In this document: in pieces, positions 36,013 through 45,317 of the stretch
Position numbering within the stretch: position 1 is the first letter of the stretch
How the letters are laid out: every line of letters starts with the position of its first letter
NCBI GenBank assembly: GCA_017983845.1
Contig: JAGOAO010000005.1
Span: 64,772 to 128,771, forward strand
Source: Sediminibacterium sp.
Lineage (GTDB): Bacteria; Bacteroidota; Bacteroidia; Chitinophagales; Chitinophagaceae
Length of the DNA stretch: 64,000 bases
Direction of reading: 5' to 3'
The notes under the pieces: model-generated
The model's database searches: none
What the model saw: only the letters and a program-made list of their open reading frames with translations
Told to the model about the DNA's origin: nothing
Made by a program: the position numbers and the translations under genes

Positions 36013-38118
36013 ATGTCAGAGCAAAAAAATAATAAAAAGAAAAATTCACCACTAGGTGAAGGGCCTAAAATGCCCAAGTTCAATATCTATTGGATCTACG
36101 GATTGATAGCATTGTCACTTTTTTCGGCGCGTTTTTTCCAAATGTCTCCTGAATTAACCACTACAACAGAACAAGAATTCAAGCAAGTGATGTTGGTAAG
36201 AGGTGATGTGGATCGCATTGATTTGGTACAGAATAAAGAGCTTGTTCGTGTCTATATTAAACCAGATAGTGTTCAGAAGGATTATTATGTACAAAAGTTT
36301 AAAAAGAAATTAGACAAGGCAAAAGTGAAAGGTGTGCCTTTGTTTGAATTTAGTGTAACTGATTGGAATAGCTTCAACGAGCGTTTACAAAAGTTCTATG
36401 AACAAAAAGGGATTCAGGAAGTGCCACAAAATACCATCAAAGAAGGCGAGTGGTTTGGCCCAATTGCCAATACTTTATTTACAATGATTATTATTGTTGT
36501 GATTTGGGTATTGATGATGCGTAAGATGGGTGGTGGCGCTGGCGGAAGTGGCGGCGGACCTGGAGGCATTTTCAATGTCGGCAAATCTAAAGCGACTTTA
36601 TTTGAAAAAGGAGGCACTAAGGTCAATATTACCTTTGCAGATGTAGCAGGATTAGAAGAAGCAAAAGAAGAAGTGATGGAGATTGTTGACTTCTTAAAAC
36701 AACCTAAAAAATATACAGCACTTGGAGGTAAAATCCCTAAAGGTGCATTGTTGATAGGCCCTCCAGGAACAGGTAAAACATTATTAGCAAAAGCCATGGC
36801 GGGAGAAGCGCAAGTGCCTTTCTTTAGCTTAAGCGGATCTGATTTTGTGGAGATGTTTGTGGGCGTGGGCGCAAGTCGTGTGCGTGATTTATTTAAACAA
36901 GCAAGAGAGAAAGCACCATGTATTATCTTTATTGATGAGATTGATGCGATTGGTCGCGCGCGTGGAAAAAATGCCATGATGAGCAATGACGAGCGTGAGA
37001 ATACATTGAACCAATTGTTGGTGGAGATGGATGGATTTGGTGGAGACACTGGTATCATCATCCTTGCTGCTACCAACCGTCCAGATGTATTGGATGCTGC
37101 ATTATTAAGACCAGGTCGTTTTGATCGTCAGATTTCAATTGATCGTCCAGATGTAAAGGGTCGTGAAGAAATATTTAAAGTACACTTAGGACCAATCAAG
37201 GTTTCTGAAAGTTTAGACGTACATAAATTAGCGGAGCAAACACCAGGTTTTGCAGGAGCAGATATTGCCAATGTTTGTAACGAAGCTGCATTGATTGCTG
37301 CACGTAAAGGCAAGACAGGTGTAGAGATGAAAGATTTCCAAGATGCGATTGACAGAGTAATTGGCGGATTGGAGAAAAAGAATAAAATCATTTCAAAAGA
37401 AGAGAAAGAAGTGATTGCTTACCATGAAGCAGGTCATGCGATTTGTGGATGGTTCTTGGAGCATGCATATCCATTGTTGAAAGTAACCATTGTGCCAAGA
37501 GGTACGGCTGCATTGGGTTATGCGCAGTATACCCCAAAGGAACAATACTTGTATACGATTGAGCAATTGACCGACCAAATGTGTATGACCTTAGGTGGTC
37601 GTGCCGCAGAACAAATTTTCTTTGGTAAAATTTCTACGGGCGCTTCTAACGACTTACAACAAATTACGAAGATGGCTTACTCCATGGTAACCACTTATGG
37701 TATGAACGAAAAAATTGGTAATGTGAGTTTCTATGATCCTTCACAAGAAAATACTTTCCAAAAACCTTTTAGCGAGGAGACTGGAAAAATCATTGACGAG
37801 GAAGTACGTAAGATGATCGATGCTGCTTACCACAGAACTTTAGATTTATTACAATCTAAAAAAGCAGAAGTAGAAAAATTAGCACAAGCATTATTAACAA
37901 GAGAGGTTTTGCATAAGTCTGACGTAGAGGAATTGATTGGAGATCGTCCTTTTGAAGAAAAGAAAATCCTTGAAGAGACTACAGTAGCTTCAGATGCGAA
38001 CGATCAGTTTGCTCCAAGTGAAACAACCATTGTAAAAGCTTCGGATGAATCAGAAGACGTGATTGAAAATGCAAATGCAACCATTCAAGCTGCAGATGCA
38101 ACTGATAATAACGAATAA
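36013..38118 (+). CDS. ftsH: ATP-dependent zinc metalloprotease FtsH
   Basis: This membrane-anchored AAA+ protease degrades misfolded membrane and short-lived regulatory proteins. Order of parts: TM1 about residues 26-44 ([15 protein letters not shown]), a periplasmic domain, TM2 about 154-172 ([15 protein letters not shown]), a Gly-rich linker, and the AAA domain with Walker A GPPGTGKT (about 253), the pore motif [15 protein letters not shown], Walker [12 protein letters not shown], a second region of homology with the arginine fingers [10 protein letters not shown], and the zinc site HEAGH at about 471-475. The 701-residue length and acidic C-terminal tail are normal for the group. The LUD gene begins 7 bases after its stop. 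Confidence 0.98.
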   Translation: MSEQKNNKKKNSPLGEGPKMPKFNIYWIYGLIALSLFSARFFQMSPELTTTTEQEFKQVMLVRGDVDRIDLVQNKELVRVYIKPDSVQKDYYVQKFKKKLDKAKVKGVPLFEFSVTDWNSFNERLQKFYEQKGIQEVPQNTIKEGEWFGPIANTLFTMIIIVVIWVLMMRKMGGGAGGSGGGPGGIFNVGKSKATLFEKGGTKVNITFADVAGLEEAKEEVMEIVDFLKQPKKYTALGGKIPKGALLIGPPGTGKTLLAKAMAGEAQVPFFSLSGSDFVEMFVGVGASRVRDLFKQAREKAPCIIFIDEIDAIGRARGKNAMMSNDERENTLNQLLVEMDGFGGDTGIIILAATNRPDVLDAALLRPGRFDRQISIDRPDVKGREEIFKVHLGPIKVSESLDVHKLAEQTPGFAGADIANVCNEAALIAARKGKTGVEMKDFQDAIDRVIGGLEKKNKIISKEEKEVIAYHEAGHAICGWFLEHAYPLLKVTIVPRGTAALGYAQYTPKEQYLYTIEQLTDQMCMTLGGRAAEQIFFGKISTGASNDLQQITKMAYSMVTTYGMNEKIGNVSFYDPSQENTFQKPFSEETGKIIDEEVRKMIDAAYHRTLDLLQSKKAEVEKLAQALLTREVLHKSDVEELIGDRPFEEKKILEETTVASDANDQFAPSETTIVKASDESEDVIENANATIQAADATDNNE

Positions 38119-38125
38119 GTTGTAA

Positions 38126-38767
38126 ATGGAATCACAAGGCGCAAGACATAAGATATTACAAAAGATAAAACAGGCATTGAAAGATCCAGTGCCTGTTCCT
38201 TTTCCAGATCAAGTGGCGGATACCCCAATTTTTATTCCTACTGAAAAAGAAATGGCGATAGAGTTTGCTCAAAAGTTCACCGAACTCTTGGGCAAATTTG
38301 TGTATTGTGCCGACGAGCAAGAATTAATAGGTCAATTGAATGCATTGATTGTTGCGAAGGGCTGGAATAAAATTTATTCAAAAGAAGCAGACTGGTTGGA
38401 TAAAATGCTGACCTTGAAATTTGACCCAGTGACCACAGATGACTTAGCGGATTGTGATGCAGCCATTACTTTATGTACGCATTTAGTGGCAAGAACGGGA
38501 ACGATAGTATTAAGTAGTAAAGAATTAAGTGGAAGAACGGCAAGTGTCTATGCGCCAATACATATATGTGTTGCGTATGCAGATCAGTTGGTATATGATA
38601 TTTCAGATAGCTTAATCCAACTTAAAGACCATCCAGAAGGATTTCCTTCTATGATTAGTTTTGCTACAGGGCCAAGTAGAACTGCAGATATTGAAAAAAC
38701 CTTGGTGGTAGGCGTCCATGGTCCCAAAGAAGTCTATTGTTTTTTAATTGATAATACACTGGATTAG
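38126..38767 (+). CDS. LUD-domain (LutC/YkgG-like) protein
   Basis: A 213-residue cytoplasmic protein of the LUD family, whose better-known members are subunits of lactate utilisation complexes. Visible features are the N-terminal helix ARHKILQKIKQAL, the central DCDAAITLCTHLVARTGTIVL and the late SFATGPSRTADIEKTLVVGVHGPKE motif, which is highly diagnostic. No lutA or lutB partner is nearby. In Bacteroidota this gene often sits after ftsH, as here, so its true role may not be lactate oxidation. Confidence 0.87.
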   Translation: MESQGARHKILQKIKQALKDPVPVPFPDQVADTPIFIPTEKEMAIEFAQKFTELLGKFVYCADEQELIGQLNALIVAKGWNKIYSKEADWLDKMLTLKFDPVTTDDLADCDAAITLCTHLVARTGTIVLSSKELSGRTASVYAPIHICVAYADQLVYDISDSLIQLKDHPEGFPSMISFATGPSRTADIEKTLVVGVHGPKEVYCFLIDNTLD

Positions 38768-38793
38768 TACCTTTAATCAAAATAACCCGCTAC

Positions 38794-39555
38794 ATGGTAT
38801 TGGCAACAGGCAAAAAAGTATATTTTCTTTCCGACTTTCATTTAGGTGCGCCTAATGAAGTAGAGAGTAGAAAAAGAGAGGATCGCTTGGTGCGCTTTTT
38901 ACAAGCAGCGCGTAAAGATGCTGGAGTTATTTTTATAGTAGGAGATATATTTGATTTCTGGTTTGAATACAAGACAGTGGTGCCAAAGGGTTTTGTTCGA
39001 TTACTCGGCACCCTTGCACAGATGTCTGATGAAGGCATTCAGTTACATATTTTTACAGGCAACCACGATTTGTGGATGAATGATTATTTGACAAAGGAAT
39101 TGAATGCTAAAGTGTATTTTGAACCACAAGAATTTAGCATCAACAATAAGCAGTTTTTAATTGGTCATGGAGATGGATTAGGGCCAGGTGATAAAGGGTA
39201 TAAGCGATTGAAGAAAATATTTACCAATCCGATTTGTCAATGGTTGTTTAGATGGCTGCATCCTGATACAGGCATTCAATTGGCCAATTATTTTAGTCAA
39301 AAGAGTCGCGCAAAAACGGGCAATGCAGACGAAATTTTTTTAGGAGAAGACAAAGAGTGGTTGATACTTTATACCAAAGAAAAAGCCAAAATAATGGAGG
39401 TGGATTATTTTGTTTTTGGCCATCGTCATTATGCTATTGATTTTAAGATCAATGAAAGAAGCCGTTACATTAATTTAGGGGATTGGATTCGATTAAATAC
39501 GTATGCCGTATTTGATGGTGATACTATGCAATTGTTAACTTGGGAGAAAGTATAA
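38794..39555 (+). CDS. lpxH: UDP-2,3-diacylglucosamine diphosphatase (LpxH type)
   Basis: A lipid A pathway hydrolase that yields lipid X and UMP. Its calcineurin-like metal motifs are in order: SDFHLG (D15, H17), VGDIFDFWF, TGNHDLWM, IGHGDGLGPGD and FGHRHYA. The length of 253 residues and the FDFWFEY sequence after the second motif fit the LpxH/YbbF-like group of Bacteroidota. It is a peripheral membrane protein by family knowledge. It is followed 6 bases later by the MscS gene. Confidence 0.92.
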   Translation: MVLATGKKVYFLSDFHLGAPNEVESRKREDRLVRFLQAARKDAGVIFIVGDIFDFWFEYKTVVPKGFVRLLGTLAQMSDEGIQLHIFTGNHDLWMNDYLTKELNAKVYFEPQEFSINNKQFLIGHGDGLGPGDKGYKRLKKIFTNPICQWLFRWLHPDTGIQLANYFSQKSRAKTGNADEIFLGEDKEWLILYTKEKAKIMEVDYFVFGHRHYAIDFKINERSRYINLGDWIRLNTYAVFDGDTMQLLTWEKV

Positions 39556-39561
39556 TCAGTT

Positions 39562-40623
39562 ATGAATTTAGAGCAGCAAATACTTAGCAATTCTTTAAGG
39601 AGCTATCTTTTCATCCTAGGGGTGCTATTGGTTACCTTGTTGATTAAAAGGTTGATCTCACGCTTTTTTGCAAGCTTAATTTATACTTGGGTAGATAAAA
39701 AAAATCATTCTGATTTAAGAAAAAGCCATGTGCACCGTTTGTTAGTGCCCATTGAGCAATTCTTATTGTTCTTGGTAGCTATCATTGCCTTGTATGAATT
39801 GAAGTTTCCGGAAGCTTGGGATTTGAAGTTATTTAAATTGAGTTTGCAGCTGTTTATAGAAGCAGGGATTAAGTTTATATTTATCATCTTGTTGATTCGA
39901 GTGAGCCTACGCACTTTAGAATTCATCTCCATCATTTTAGAAAACAAAGCAAGACTAACAAAAGACTTATCAGACGACCAGCTGGTACTTTTTTTTAGAG
40001 ACTTTTTTAAAGTGATCATTTATATCATTGGTATTTTAATGGTGTTAAGGTATGTGTTCAATGAAAGTATTGGCAACCTTGTTACCAGCTTAAGCATCGT
40101 TGGTGCTGCAGTTGCCTTGTCTACAAGAGAAAGCCTGGAAAATATTATTGCCTCTTTTATCATCTTCTTTGATAAGCCGTTTACGATTGGCGATCTAGTC
40201 AAAGTGAATGGATTTACGGGCACCATCGAAAAGATAGGCCTAAGAAGTACACGCATTCGCACCCAGGAAAAAACCTATATCTCTGTGCCTAATAAACAAA
40301 TGGTAGATTCTATTGTAGATAATATTTCTTTAAGATCGGAACGTAAGATTGAAATGGATTTGCAGTTAAGTGTGCAGACAACAGCAGCAGCATTAGCACT
40401 TTTTGCGAATCATATGCGTGCTGTGTTACAATCAGAAAAGGGTGTAAACAGTTTCAATGTATTTGTGGCAGAATCGGGAAAACAATTCCATAGCTTACAT
40501 ATAGAATGTCTTGTCACTATTCAAATAGAGGTAAGTGAATTTCAAATGATTAGGGAGCGCTTAAACCTTGCAGCTATTGAGTATGCGAACGAGCATCAAA
40601 TTCAGTTCTCCGAAAAAGGATAA
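39562..40623 (+). CDS. Small-conductance mechanosensitive channel family protein
   Basis: A 353-residue inner-membrane channel of the MscS superfamily. About four hydrophobic segments are visible: residues 12-34, 63-82, 92-115 and 150-172. The pore-lining helix follows (SLSIVGAAVALSTRESLENIIASFIIFFDKPF), then the cytoplasmic beta domain with IGDLVKVNGFTGTIEKIGLRSTRIRT and the VPNKQMVDSIVDNIS motif. It should release osmolytes on hypo-osmotic shock. Its stop is one base from the convergent merR-type gene. Confidence 0.93.
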   Translation: MNLEQQILSNSLRSYLFILGVLLVTLLIKRLISRFFASLIYTWVDKKNHSDLRKSHVHRLLVPIEQFLLFLVAIIALYELKFPEAWDLKLFKLSLQLFIEAGIKFIFIILLIRVSLRTLEFISIILENKARLTKDLSDDQLVLFFRDFFKVIIYIIGILMVLRYVFNESIGNLVTSLSIVGAAVALSTRESLENIIASFIIFFDKPFTIGDLVKVNGFTGTIEKIGLRSTRIRTQEKTYISVPNKQMVDSIVDNISLRSERKIEMDLQLSVQTTAAALALFANHMRAVLQSEKGVNSFNVFVAESGKQFHSLHIECLVTIQIEVSEFQMIRERLNLAAIEYANEHQIQFSEKG

Positions 40624-40624
40624 A

Positions 40625-41287
40625 CTACAAACTTGCTTTCAATGAAACTAAGAAGCTTCTGATATCTTTTAAATTAGTCAATAAGGACAAATCTTTATTG
40701 GCTTTTTCTTTATTATTTTTCAAATAAGTTTTCGCCCCATCAATGGAGTATTTTTTTTCTCTTAGCAAATAATAGATCTGCTTTAAGAATTCAATATCCT
40801 GTGCACGAAACAATCTATCTCCCTTTCTTGTTTTGCGAGGTTGCAATTGTTTGAATTCTTTTTCCCAATAACGGATTAAAGAAGTGTTGACATTAAACCA
40901 TCCAGCAACTTCGCCAATTGGGTAATATAATTTTTTAGCAAGTGCGGCAGTGTCAGGCACATTGATTTTGTCAATCTCCTGGTCCATGTCTGCAAATGCT
41001 TTTCTCCCCCTCTTATGTAAAATATTTCTATTCACATAAGTCATTGGTGTTCTTGAGACAGAAGGCAGTTCCGCATCTGTCGGTTCAACAAAACTTACAG
41101 GCTTGCTCTCGAAAACAGGTTCTGCAATCACTTGATCGATAGTCGCCTCTGCTTGGTAAGCAGGCTTGCGGTATTGAGGTAGTGCTTTTTTCTGCTTTAT
41201 GCTTTTGGCTTGTTTTGGCGCAGCAATATGAACAGGAGGGGTTGCCTCCATGCCAAATAGGTCTAATTGCTTTAACGGTTCCGCCAT
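40625..41287 (-). CDS. MerR-family transcriptional regulator
   Basis: A 220-residue protein with a poorly conserved basic N-terminal half and a MerR-type winged helix at about residues 118-190: YPIGEVAGWFNVNTSLIRYWEKEF, then QPRKTRKGDRLFRAQDIEFLKQIYYLL. No metal-binding cysteines follow, so a metal sensor is unlikely. This fits the generic Bacteroidota MerR regulator found near housekeeping genes. It is divergent from the gene at 41373, with 85 bases between them. Target genes are unknown. Confidence 0.9.
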   Translation of the reverse strand: MAEPLKQLDLFGMEATPPVHIAAPKQAKSIKQKKALPQYRKPAYQAEATIDQVIAEPVFESKPVSFVEPTDAELPSVSRTPMTYVNRNILHKRGRKAFADMDQEIDKINVPDTAALAKKLYYPIGEVAGWFNVNTSLIRYWEKEFKQLQPRKTRKGDRLFRAQDIEFLKQIYYLLREKKYSIDGAKTYLKNNKEKANKDLSLLTNLKDIRSFLVSLKASL

Positions 41288-41361
41288 AGACCAAAGGTAG
41301 GATACAAATTAGAGGAACTAACAGCTATAAATGATTGGTGGATAAATTGTTAAGTATGTAT

Positions 41362-41369
41362 TAATTTTG
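41362..41369 (+). promoter_or_regulatory. Putative -7 box (TAATTTTG), nearly leaderless
   Basis: An exact TAnnTTTG match whose predicted transcript start (about 41372-41373) coincides with the ATG at 41373. The in-frame TTG at 41367 is part of this box and so is probably not a start codon. Confidence 0.5.
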
Positions 41370-41372
41370 CCC

Positions 41373-42419
41373 ATGCGCATTTTTATACAACTTGATGATT
41401 TGTATGGATCTAATCCAAATGTTTTGGAACCTTTATTATTAGATTTAATAGGGATGGCCGTTCAAGATCCTATTCAAGCTATTCCACAAAAGCATACGAT
41501 TTATTTAGTTGCCTCATTGCCCAAACCAGCTGCAGACTTACCCGTTGAATGGATTCATCCAAATCAAGTAGCTCCATTGCTTGCAGAAAATGTATCCAAT
41601 ACATTGATTCATTTTGGTCCGGTGGCTGATTGGGCAAAAAATATACCTTCATTTTATATCCCTTTAGCATTACCGCATGCGGAAAGCAAGACGAGTTGGA
41701 TCAAAACTTGGTTGGCAAAAAAACGTTTCAACAAAACAATGCAGACGGCATCACAAGTGTTGGCATTGGATGAATGGCATGCACAAAATAGAGCTGGATC
41801 CATAAGGGTTGCCCTAGAAAAAGCGCCTTTGCCCAATTTTGAATGGTCGCAATTAGCCCCAATCAGGTCTGCGCTAACCGATGGAAACCAATACCTGCTT
41901 GCGTTTGTGGACACGGAAGACATTATACCTATTGTAAAAGCATTCTCAGTATTTAAGAAATGGCAATTGAGTACGATGTCTCTTGTATTTGTGATGGACT
42001 CAGAAACGGATAGACAAAAAGCATCCACCCTATTACTTGGCTATAAATACAGAGACGCAGTTGAGTTGGTTAGTTTAGGAAATTTTAAATTAGAATGGAT
42101 TGCTGCAGCCTACCTCACTATTTTTAGCACAATGAATAGCCATCGTTTTCAGTTTTTGACCTATTCGATGCGTTACCAAATTCCTTTTTTATTGCACTTA
42201 GCTAAAAATGGTCCGGCTTTTGTTTTGCCAGAAATAGCAGCTGCAGGGGAATGTTTTGATTTTCAAGAACCTGATATTTTAGCAAATCATATCAAGCTCT
42301 ATTATAAAGACGAAATGTATCGTGCAGCTAAGGGGGTAGAAGTTCAAAAAGCCATCCAAACGGAAATCACTCGTTTTGGGCAAAATGCAGCCATCCAATG
42401 GCCAAGGGACTTGGCTTAG
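41373..42419 (+). CDS. Hypothetical protein, possible GT-B glycosyltransferase relative
   Basis: A 348-residue protein that is not confidently recognised. It has no signal peptide or membrane segment. The C-terminal half has the outline of a GT-B glycosyltransferase: a linker with QYLLAFVDTEDIIPIVKAFSVFKKWQ, a strand LVFVMDSET, then YRDAVELVSLGN, and a final part with the pattern P-F-L-H-L-A-K-N-G-P-A-F-VLPEIAAAGECF followed by DIL-ANHIKLYYKDE, reminiscent of the nucleotide-sugar site and late helix of GT4 enzymes. The classical E-x7-E pair is not evident. The function remains open. Confidence 0.6.
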   Translation: MRIFIQLDDLYGSNPNVLEPLLLDLIGMAVQDPIQAIPQKHTIYLVASLPKPAADLPVEWIHPNQVAPLLAENVSNTLIHFGPVADWAKNIPSFYIPLALPHAESKTSWIKTWLAKKRFNKTMQTASQVLALDEWHAQNRAGSIRVALEKAPLPNFEWSQLAPIRSALTDGNQYLLAFVDTEDIIPIVKAFSVFKKWQLSTMSLVFVMDSETDRQKASTLLLGYKYRDAVELVSLGNFKLEWIAAAYLTIFSTMNSHRFQFLTYSMRYQIPFLLHLAKNGPAFVLPEIAAAGECFDFQEPDILANHIKLYYKDEMYRAAKGVEVQKAIQTEITRFGQNAAIQWPRDLA

Positions 42420-42445
42420 GCAGGACTTATTCGCTAATATTATTG

Positions 42446-42453
42446 TATTTTTG
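42446..42453 (+). promoter_or_regulatory. Putative -7 box (TATTTTTG) of gldC
   Basis: An exact TAnnTTTG match, predicting a start near 42457 and a leader of about 15 bases before ATG 42472. No TTG at standard -33 spacing was found. Confidence 0.45.
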
Positions 42454-42471
42454 TGGCTCAATTTTTAAGCT

Positions 42472-42819
42472 ATGCATGAATCTTCTATTCAGGTAAAAAT
42501 TCAATTAGACGAACAAAAAATCCCACAATCTATTGATTGGTCAGCTACAGATAGTACTGCCCAAGAAGCGCAGGCAGCTAGGGCCATGATGTTGACTTTT
42601 TGGGATCCAACAGATAAAACCGCTTTGCGTATTGACCTTTGGACCAAAGACATGATGGTAGACGAAATGGCCGATTTCTTTTATCAGAATTTAATGGGCA
42701 TGGGGGATACTTATTTAAGAGCAACGCAGGATAAAGCCCTTGCAGAAGAGTTTAAAACTTTTGCAAAATCCTTTTATAATAAGTTTAGAGCAAGTCAGAT
42801 AGAACAAGGTGCGAAATAA
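42472..42819 (+). CDS. gldC: Gliding motility protein GldC
   Basis: A 115-residue soluble protein of the Bacteroidota-specific GldC family. Characteristic features are an N-terminal strand (SSIQVKIQLDEQKIPQSIDW), the WSATD segment, FWDPTDKTALRIDLWTKDM and a helical end (MADFFYQNLMGMGDTYLRAT). In Flavobacterium it supports efficient gliding but is not part of the core motor. It fits the presence of a T9SS sorting signal in the window. yqeY follows after 30 bases. Confidence 0.93.
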   Translation: MHESSIQVKIQLDEQKIPQSIDWSATDSTAQEAQAARAMMLTFWDPTDKTALRIDLWTKDMMVDEMADFFYQNLMGMGDTYLRATQDKALAEEFKTFAKSFYNKFRASQIEQGAK

Positions 42820-42849
42820 ATTCGGCCCCAAAATAAAAAATACAATCCT

Positions 42850-43302
42850 ATGAGTTTAGAAGTAGACGTAATGTCTTTAATGAAAGACGCGATGAAAAAT
42901 AAAGATGAAGCATTGTTAAGAGGGCTTCGTGCGATTAAAGCAGAAATCATTAAAGCAAAAACTGAACCTGGTGCAAATGGAGAAATCTCTGCAGATGGTG
43001 AAATGAAATTATTGCAAAAATTAGTGAAGCAAAGAAAAGACTCTTTGACTATTTTTCAGGAACAAAATCGTGCTGACCTAGCGCAGAAAGAAGCAGAAGA
43101 AATTGCAGTCATCGAAAAATTCCTTCCAGCTCAAATGAGTGAGGCCGAAGTAAAAGCTGCAGTAGAAGCGATTGTAAAAGAATTAGGTGCTGCTGGCCCA
43201 CAGGATTTAGGTAAAGTAATGGGCGTGGCATCCAAACAATTAGCGGGTAAAGCAGATGGTAAAATGATTGCGGCAGCTGCTAAAAATGCATTGACCAACT
43301 AA
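42850..43302 (+). CDS. GatB/YqeY domain-containing protein
   Basis: A 150-residue all-helical YqeY family protein: MKDAMKNKDEALLRGLRAIKAEI at the start, LVKQRKDSLTIFQEQNRADLAQKEAEEI in the centre, then FLPAQMSEAEV and LGKVMGVASKQLAGKADGKM. It is related to the tail domain of the GatB amidotransferase subunit that binds tRNA, but a stand-alone role is not established. The stop shares one base with the next start (TAATG), so translational coupling is likely. Confidence 0.95.
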   Translation: MSLEVDVMSLMKDAMKNKDEALLRGLRAIKAEIIKAKTEPGANGEISADGEMKLLQKLVKQRKDSLTIFQEQNRADLAQKEAEEIAVIEKFLPAQMSEAEVKAAVEAIVKELGAAGPQDLGKVMGVASKQLAGKADGKMIAAAAKNALTN

Positions 43303-43829
43303 TGAACTGGTTAGACTTACTAGCAGGAACAATATTAATTCTCGCTTTTTTACAAGGATATCGAAATGGGCTGATTAAAGCGCTTATTTCTTTTTTCTCT
43401 TTGTTAATTGGTGTGGTGCTTGCATTTCAGTTTGCTGGATTTGTTGCAGCGAAATTAAAAGAGTACACTCAAATTACATCTTATTGGCTTCCGTTTATCT
43501 CCTTCTTGTTGGTTTTGTTAGTCGTCATGATCGCATTAAGATGGATCACAAGACTATTGCAGCAAACTGCAGATTGGTTGATGTTGGGTTGGTTGAATAA
43601 ATTACTTGGCATGGTATTGTATACCTTGATTTATGGTACTATCTTAAGTGCATTTATCTACTTTATGTCCCTTTTAGGCGTAGTGGAAAAATCAAAAATG
43701 GATGCCTCTATCAGTTATAGCTATTTATCAAAATGGTGGCCCTATTTTATGGCTAAATTGAGTGAATTTCTGCCTTTTATTAAACAAACATTAGGTCAGT
43801 TTTCCGCCCAATTACAGCAAAAGGTATAA
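43302..43829 (+). CDS. CvpA family membrane protein
   Basis: A 175-residue inner-membrane protein with four predicted helices at about residues 5-20, 27-50, 63-83 and 100-125. It shows the CvpA signature: LDLLAGTILILAFLQGYRNGLIKALISFF, with a Gly-Leu-Ile-Lys turn after the first helix. CvpA was first linked to colicin V production; in envelope-stress studies it is a membrane-homeostasis factor. It overlaps yqeY by one base. Confidence 0.9.
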   Translation: MNWLDLLAGTILILAFLQGYRNGLIKALISFFSLLIGVVLAFQFAGFVAAKLKEYTQITSYWLPFISFLLVLLVVMIALRWITRLLQQTADWLMLGWLNKLLGMVLYTLIYGTILSAFIYFMSLLGVVEKSKMDASISYSYLSKWWPYFMAKLSEFLPFIKQTLGQFSAQLQQKV

Positions 43830-43833
43830 TCTG

Positions 43834-43853
43834 CTTATTTAATATGAAATAAG
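43834..43853 (+). terminator. Weak hairpin after the cvpA gene
   Basis: A 7-bp AT-rich stem (CTTATTT / AAATAAG) with an AATATG loop. There is no strong T-run after it, so it would be a weak terminator at best. Confidence 0.25.
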
Positions 43854-43889
43854 TATCTTTATAACAACGACTTAATTGTTTAAAAACAT

Positions 43890-44648
43890 ATGGAATACGA
43901 AATACAAAAAGAAGGCAAATTTGACTATGTGGAAGTTGGAGCGGGTGAGCCTTTGATCCTCTTACATGGTTTATTCGGGGCACTCAGTAATTTCTCTGAC
44001 CTCATTGAAAAATTTAGACATACTCATAAAGTAGTGGTGCCTTTATTGCCCTTATTTGACTTAGATCTTTTACATACAAGTGTCAAAGGGTTGGCCAAAT
44101 ATGTACAACAATTTATTGACCATAAAGGATATGATCAAATCCATTTGTTGGGTAATTCTTTAGGTGGACATGTGGGATTGGTGTATATCTTAAGCCATCC
44201 TGAAAAAATAAAGACCTTAACCCTAACTGGTAGTAGTGGTTTGTTTGAAAACGCGATGGGAGATTCTTACCCAAAAAGAGGGGACTACGAATACATTAAA
44301 GCAAAGACGGCTGCTACTTTTTATGATCCAGCAGTGGCGACAAAAGAATTGGTAGACGAAGTATTTGAGATCACGAACAGTAGGATTAAAGTGATTAAAA
44401 TCATTGCTTTAGCTAAAAGCGCTATTCGAAACAATTTAGGAGAAGAGCTTGGCCAAATTCAAGTGCCAACGCTTTTAATATGGGGTAAAAATGACAATGT
44501 GACTCCGCCATTTGTAGCAGAAGAATTTCATAAATTAATTCCAAATAGTGAATTGGCATTTATAGACAAATGTGGACACGCACCCATGATGGAAGTGCCC
44601 AATGCATTCAATGATATCTTAGAAAAGTTTTTAAAGGCACACGCTTAA
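43890..44648 (+). CDS. Alpha/beta-fold hydrolase
   Basis: A 252-residue cytoplasmic hydrolase. Motifs: the oxyanion segment ILLHGLFGALSNF, the nucleophile elbow GNSLGGH (Ser near residue 90), a cap region at about 120-190 and the acid strand TLLIWGKNDNVTPP, with the catalytic His in DKCGHAPMMEVP. The fold is clear, but the substrate is not. The CBS-domain gene follows after 9 bases. Confidence 0.9.
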   Translation: MEYEIQKEGKFDYVEVGAGEPLILLHGLFGALSNFSDLIEKFRHTHKVVVPLLPLFDLDLLHTSVKGLAKYVQQFIDHKGYDQIHLLGNSLGGHVGLVYILSHPEKIKTLTLTGSSGLFENAMGDSYPKRGDYEYIKAKTAATFYDPAVATKELVDEVFEITNSRIKVIKIIALAKSAIRNNLGEELGQIQVPTLLIWGKNDNVTPPFVAEEFHKLIPNSELAFIDKCGHAPMMEVPNAFNDILEKFLKAHA

Positions 44649-44657
44649 ATTAATGCT

Positions 44658-45317
44658 ATGTTAGCTGCATCTATTACTGTACAAGGATTCCCTTTACTTC
44701 ATTTAGAAGATAAAGTGAGCTTTGCATTGCAGTGTATGGAGGATTTTGACGTGCAAGAATTAGCGGTAGTGAAAGATGATTATTTTATAGGTATTGTACA
44801 AAAAGCAGATTTATTAGATACGGATGAAGCTTCGACTTTAATGGTCTTGTCCGACCAGATGAAGAAAATTATGATTGCAGATACAGCACATTTTTTAACT
44901 GCGTTGGATTTATTTTCTAAACATCAGTTAAGTATTTTGCCTGTGTTGAACGAACAACAGGAATGTGTTGGAATGATTCCTCAAAAAAGCTTGAACGATG
45001 CTTTGGCAAAATTCTTAGGGGTAGATCTGCCAGGAGCCATCTTGGTTTTATCAGTAACACCTTACCAATATTCATTGGCAGAAATGTCAAGATTGGTGGA
45101 GTCTAATAATGCGCAAATTGTACAACTGAACAGTTATTATGACGAAAAGAATGGGGCAATGATTATCACGCTAAAAATCAATAAAGACGAGGCGCAGGCC
45201 ATCATTGCGACTTTCCAACGCTACGATTATCAATTGGTACAATATTTTGGCAAAACGCCTTTGCATAATGATATCGAAGCGCATTACCATCATTTAATGA
45301 ATTACTTAGATGTTTAA
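44658..45317 (+). CDS. CBS domain protein
   Basis: A 219-residue protein with a pair of CBS-type motifs at about residues 5-115 (DDYFIGIVQKADLL and LSILPVLNEQQECVGMI) followed by an ACT-like segment at about 130-195 (ILVLSVTPYQYSLAEMSRLVESNN). CBS pairs sense adenine nucleotides and the C-terminal part may bind another small molecule. There is no signal peptide. The last 8 bases overlap the next gene, a sign of translational coupling to an outer-membrane protein, so it may link energy state to envelope work. Confidence 0.88.
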   Translation: MLAASITVQGFPLLHLEDKVSFALQCMEDFDVQELAVVKDDYFIGIVQKADLLDTDEASTLMVLSDQMKKIMIADTAHFLTALDLFSKHQLSILPVLNEQQECVGMIPQKSLNDALAKFLGVDLPGAILVLSVTPYQYSLAEMSRLVESNNAQIVQLNSYYDEKNGAMIITLKINKDEAQAIIATFQRYDYQLVQYFGKTPLHNDIEAHYHHLMNYLDV

